A stretch of DNA of 64,000 nt from Rhynchopus sp. YZ270_cl-10 (lineage: Eukaryota; Euglenozoa; Diplonemea; Diplonemida; Diplonemidae), in contig OZ037912.1 in assembly GCA_964035575.1 (NCBI GenBank), positions 1,178,001 through 1,242,000 of the forward strand, in the 5' to 3' direction. The notes beneath the pieces were generated by a model. It worked only from the letters and a program-made list of their open reading frames with translations. It did no database searches and was not told the origin of the DNA. Below are positions 62,501 to 64,000 of this stretch, in pieces. Numbering within the stretch: the stretch's first letter is position 1; every line of letters starts with the position of its first letter. The position numbers were made by a program, and so were the translations under genes.

Positions 62501-62931
62501 CATGGATGTCCAAAGTACTTGAAGTACCTTTTTCGGATTTTTTATGGTACTTGAAGTACTTGACCCCCCTTTTTTTTCCTCTCAAAATGACAGTCAAGTA
62601 CTTGAAGATTGATCAAGTACTTGACAGAAATCAAGTACTTGATACCCTATTTTTTTTTTCTCGTACTTTTTTACTTTTTTACCCTCTGGCAGAGTCTGTC
62701 AAGTACTTGTTTTCGCAAAAAAACGTCAAGTACTTGATCAAGTACCCACTTTTTTTTTGTACTTGATCAAGTACTTGACCTTTTTTTTTGTGAAAAAAGT
62801 ACTTGACAGAGGGAGAACAAGTAAAAAAGTACTAGAAAAAAAAATAGGGTGTCAAGTACTTGAAGTATCAAGTATTGGATTTTTTGGGGGATCAAGTACT
62901 TGATATACTTCAAGTACTTTGGACATCCATG
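62501..62931. mobile_element. Fold-back MITE M with TCAAGTACTTGA-repeat arms and 6-bp target duplication
   Basis: Ends CATGGATGTCCAAAGTACTT and perfect complement, flanked by AAAAGT on both sides (62495-62500 and 62932-62937), a 6-bp target-site duplication. The body consists of more than a dozen CAAGTACTTGA units, many in the self-complementary form TCAAGTACTTGA, separated by T or A runs. No coding capacity. Terminus related to element L. Confidence 0.85.
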
Positions 62932-63535
62932 AAAAGTATATTTTGTTTTTCAGGACAAAATGCTTTTTTGTGCAACCAGGATTGCTGCGTGAGTACTTTC
63001 GTCTTTTGTGTTCACAGTCTTCTACACTGTAGACTGCTTATCACGGGGGGGGCTGCTATCCCGTGATTATTTTACATTTTTCTGTGGTGTTCGAGAGACA
63101 GACCACAGCACGGTGCATTCTGCTCCTGAAAGAGAAGCCAGTGTGCGCGCTATATTTTTAAAACAAGATGACCATGTGCGTGAGTACGAGCAAAATGGGG
63201 TGACCATCCCGAACAGTGAAAAGGCACATTCGTTTTTCTTTACACTGGTTCTTCGTGCCGTGAGTGCGAAGTGCTTCTTTTCTTAAGACTGGGCAGAATG
63301 ACTGTGCCCCACAGTCCCACGCGTATGCAACTCTCCTATGGATTAATATAAGCATTTTCGTGTGGTGTGTTGCTTTGGACTTTATGCTGTTGCGCAAGTG
63401 GATTTTTTTTGTCGCTTTGTGGGATTAGACTTTAGTCCTTTTTTAATGAAAAAAATGCGACGAAAAAACGGAGAGAAAAATGCGGAACAGCATGAAAGGG
63501 GGGGGCAGGGGTCCTAAGAGTGGTAACTTTTACCA
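62932..63535. other. Noncoding stretch
   Basis: No supported gene. One plus-strand frame (63008-63286) has no recognisable motif. Confidence 0.4.
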
Positions 63536-63665
63536 CTTCTGAAGTGACCTTTTTTATTTTTTTGAAATCCGAAGGTCACTTCGAAGTGACCTTCGAAAAG
63601 TGCCCTAAAAAGTGACCTTCCCCTTTTTATTTTTGAAATCCGGTGTCACGAAGTGACCTCGGATG
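63536..63665. repeat. AAGTGACCTTC-repeat region with 26-bp palindrome
   Basis: Units of AAGTGACCTT in both orientations between T runs. 63570-63595 is a perfect 26-bp palindrome (CGAAGGTCACTTC plus its complement). Preceded by a small hairpin AGTGGTAACTTTTACCACT. Organised like the private-repeat arms of the fold-back elements, but I cannot define outer ends. Confidence 0.55.
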
Positions 63666-63780
63666 CTTAACATGCACCGGGAACACGTTGGAGGGTCCGG
63701 ATTTTTTTTTCTTTTTTGCCAAGATCAGTGGTCTGCAGGGCTGCAGGTTGCCACAATGTACATTTTAAGCGCAATTTTTT

Positions 63781-63928
63781 GAAATGTTGCGTACCGTGGC
63801 TTCGCCAGAAACTTTCGTTTTAGCAAAATACGTAAGTAATTTACGGAAACTGACGATAATTACCAACGACAGTGCCATTTCATGGCAACATTTTTTAGAA
63901 ATGTTGGTATCGTGGCTTCGCCAGGAAC
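63781..63928. repeat. Direct repeat pair
   Basis: GAAATGTTG then CGTGGCTTCGCCAG occurs at 63781-63812 and again at 63898-63928. The sequence in between is noncoding. Confidence 0.6.
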
Positions 63929-64000
63929 CTTTGGGTGACATGACCACCGTATCTTTCGTAAATGTACTGGGATTACTGATAAGAAGGTCCCCCACTAAAC

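Overview
The window is nuclear DNA from a single-celled eukaryote. It has GT-AG introns (one gene has five), GC-rich coding blocks in AT-rich, homopolymer-rich intergenic DNA, and eukaryotic families: casein kinase I, ankyrin repeats, ubiquitin-like domains, DUF4116, and receptor-type class III cyclase-like proteins. A polypyrimidine-AG splice acceptor sits a few to a few tens of bases upstream of most start codons. Tandem receptor-cyclase genes plus such acceptors would fit an euglenozoan that trans-splices (for example a diplonemid), but this is inference at modest confidence.

Layout. 1-2839: a damaged receptor-cyclase copy cut by the window edge. 3561-5311: a dispersed repeat (block A) and a LINE fragment. 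5312-14935 and 18300-24440: a recent segmental duplication, each copy holding an intact 1616-residue receptor-cyclase gene (6158-11008 and 19147-23997). The first copy has taken several nested transposon insertions in its 3' flank. 15531-17958 lies between them and is a fold-back element. 25.7-44.4 kb is almost wholly mobile DNA: long-TIR elements, fold-back elements, a hAT transposon with 15-bp TIRs and an 8-bp target duplication, tandem arrays and MITE-like hairpins. 44.9-50.6 kb is a host gene cluster on the plus strand: a ubiquitin-like/DUF4116/alpha-beta hydrolase fusion, an ankyrin protein, and a broken ubiquitin-like/leucine-rich-repeat gene. 51305-56155 is a third intact receptor-cyclase. 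57867-59862 is a complete six-exon casein kinase I gene. 60-64 kb has no gene I can support, but holds more MITE-like and palindromic elements.

The most unusual signal is a set of at least six fold-back elements (about 11.05-11.86, 15.53-17.96, 26.94-30.17, 36.23-41.73, 43.96-44.42 and 62.50-62.93 kb). The inverted arms of each are built from many copies of a short motif found in that element only (ACTCGCC, TTCAGACTTGCCC, ACCTGGTCA, GTCCGACAGTCGGAC, GTCTGGC, TCAAGTACTTGA). Three of them carry the same central cargo, bounded by an 8-mer array on one side and a 7-mer array on the other. Two small ones share a CAT(A/G)GATG terminus although their arms are unrelated. This suggests one transposition system whose arm repeats are replaced or turned over from copy to copy.

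The receptor proteins have a signal peptide, two PA-like domains, two central membrane segments, a large second ectodomain with a LamG-like fold, a third membrane segment and a C-terminal cyclase-like domain. That domain lacks several canonical catalytic residues, so a pseudo-cyclase or allosteric sensor role is possible.
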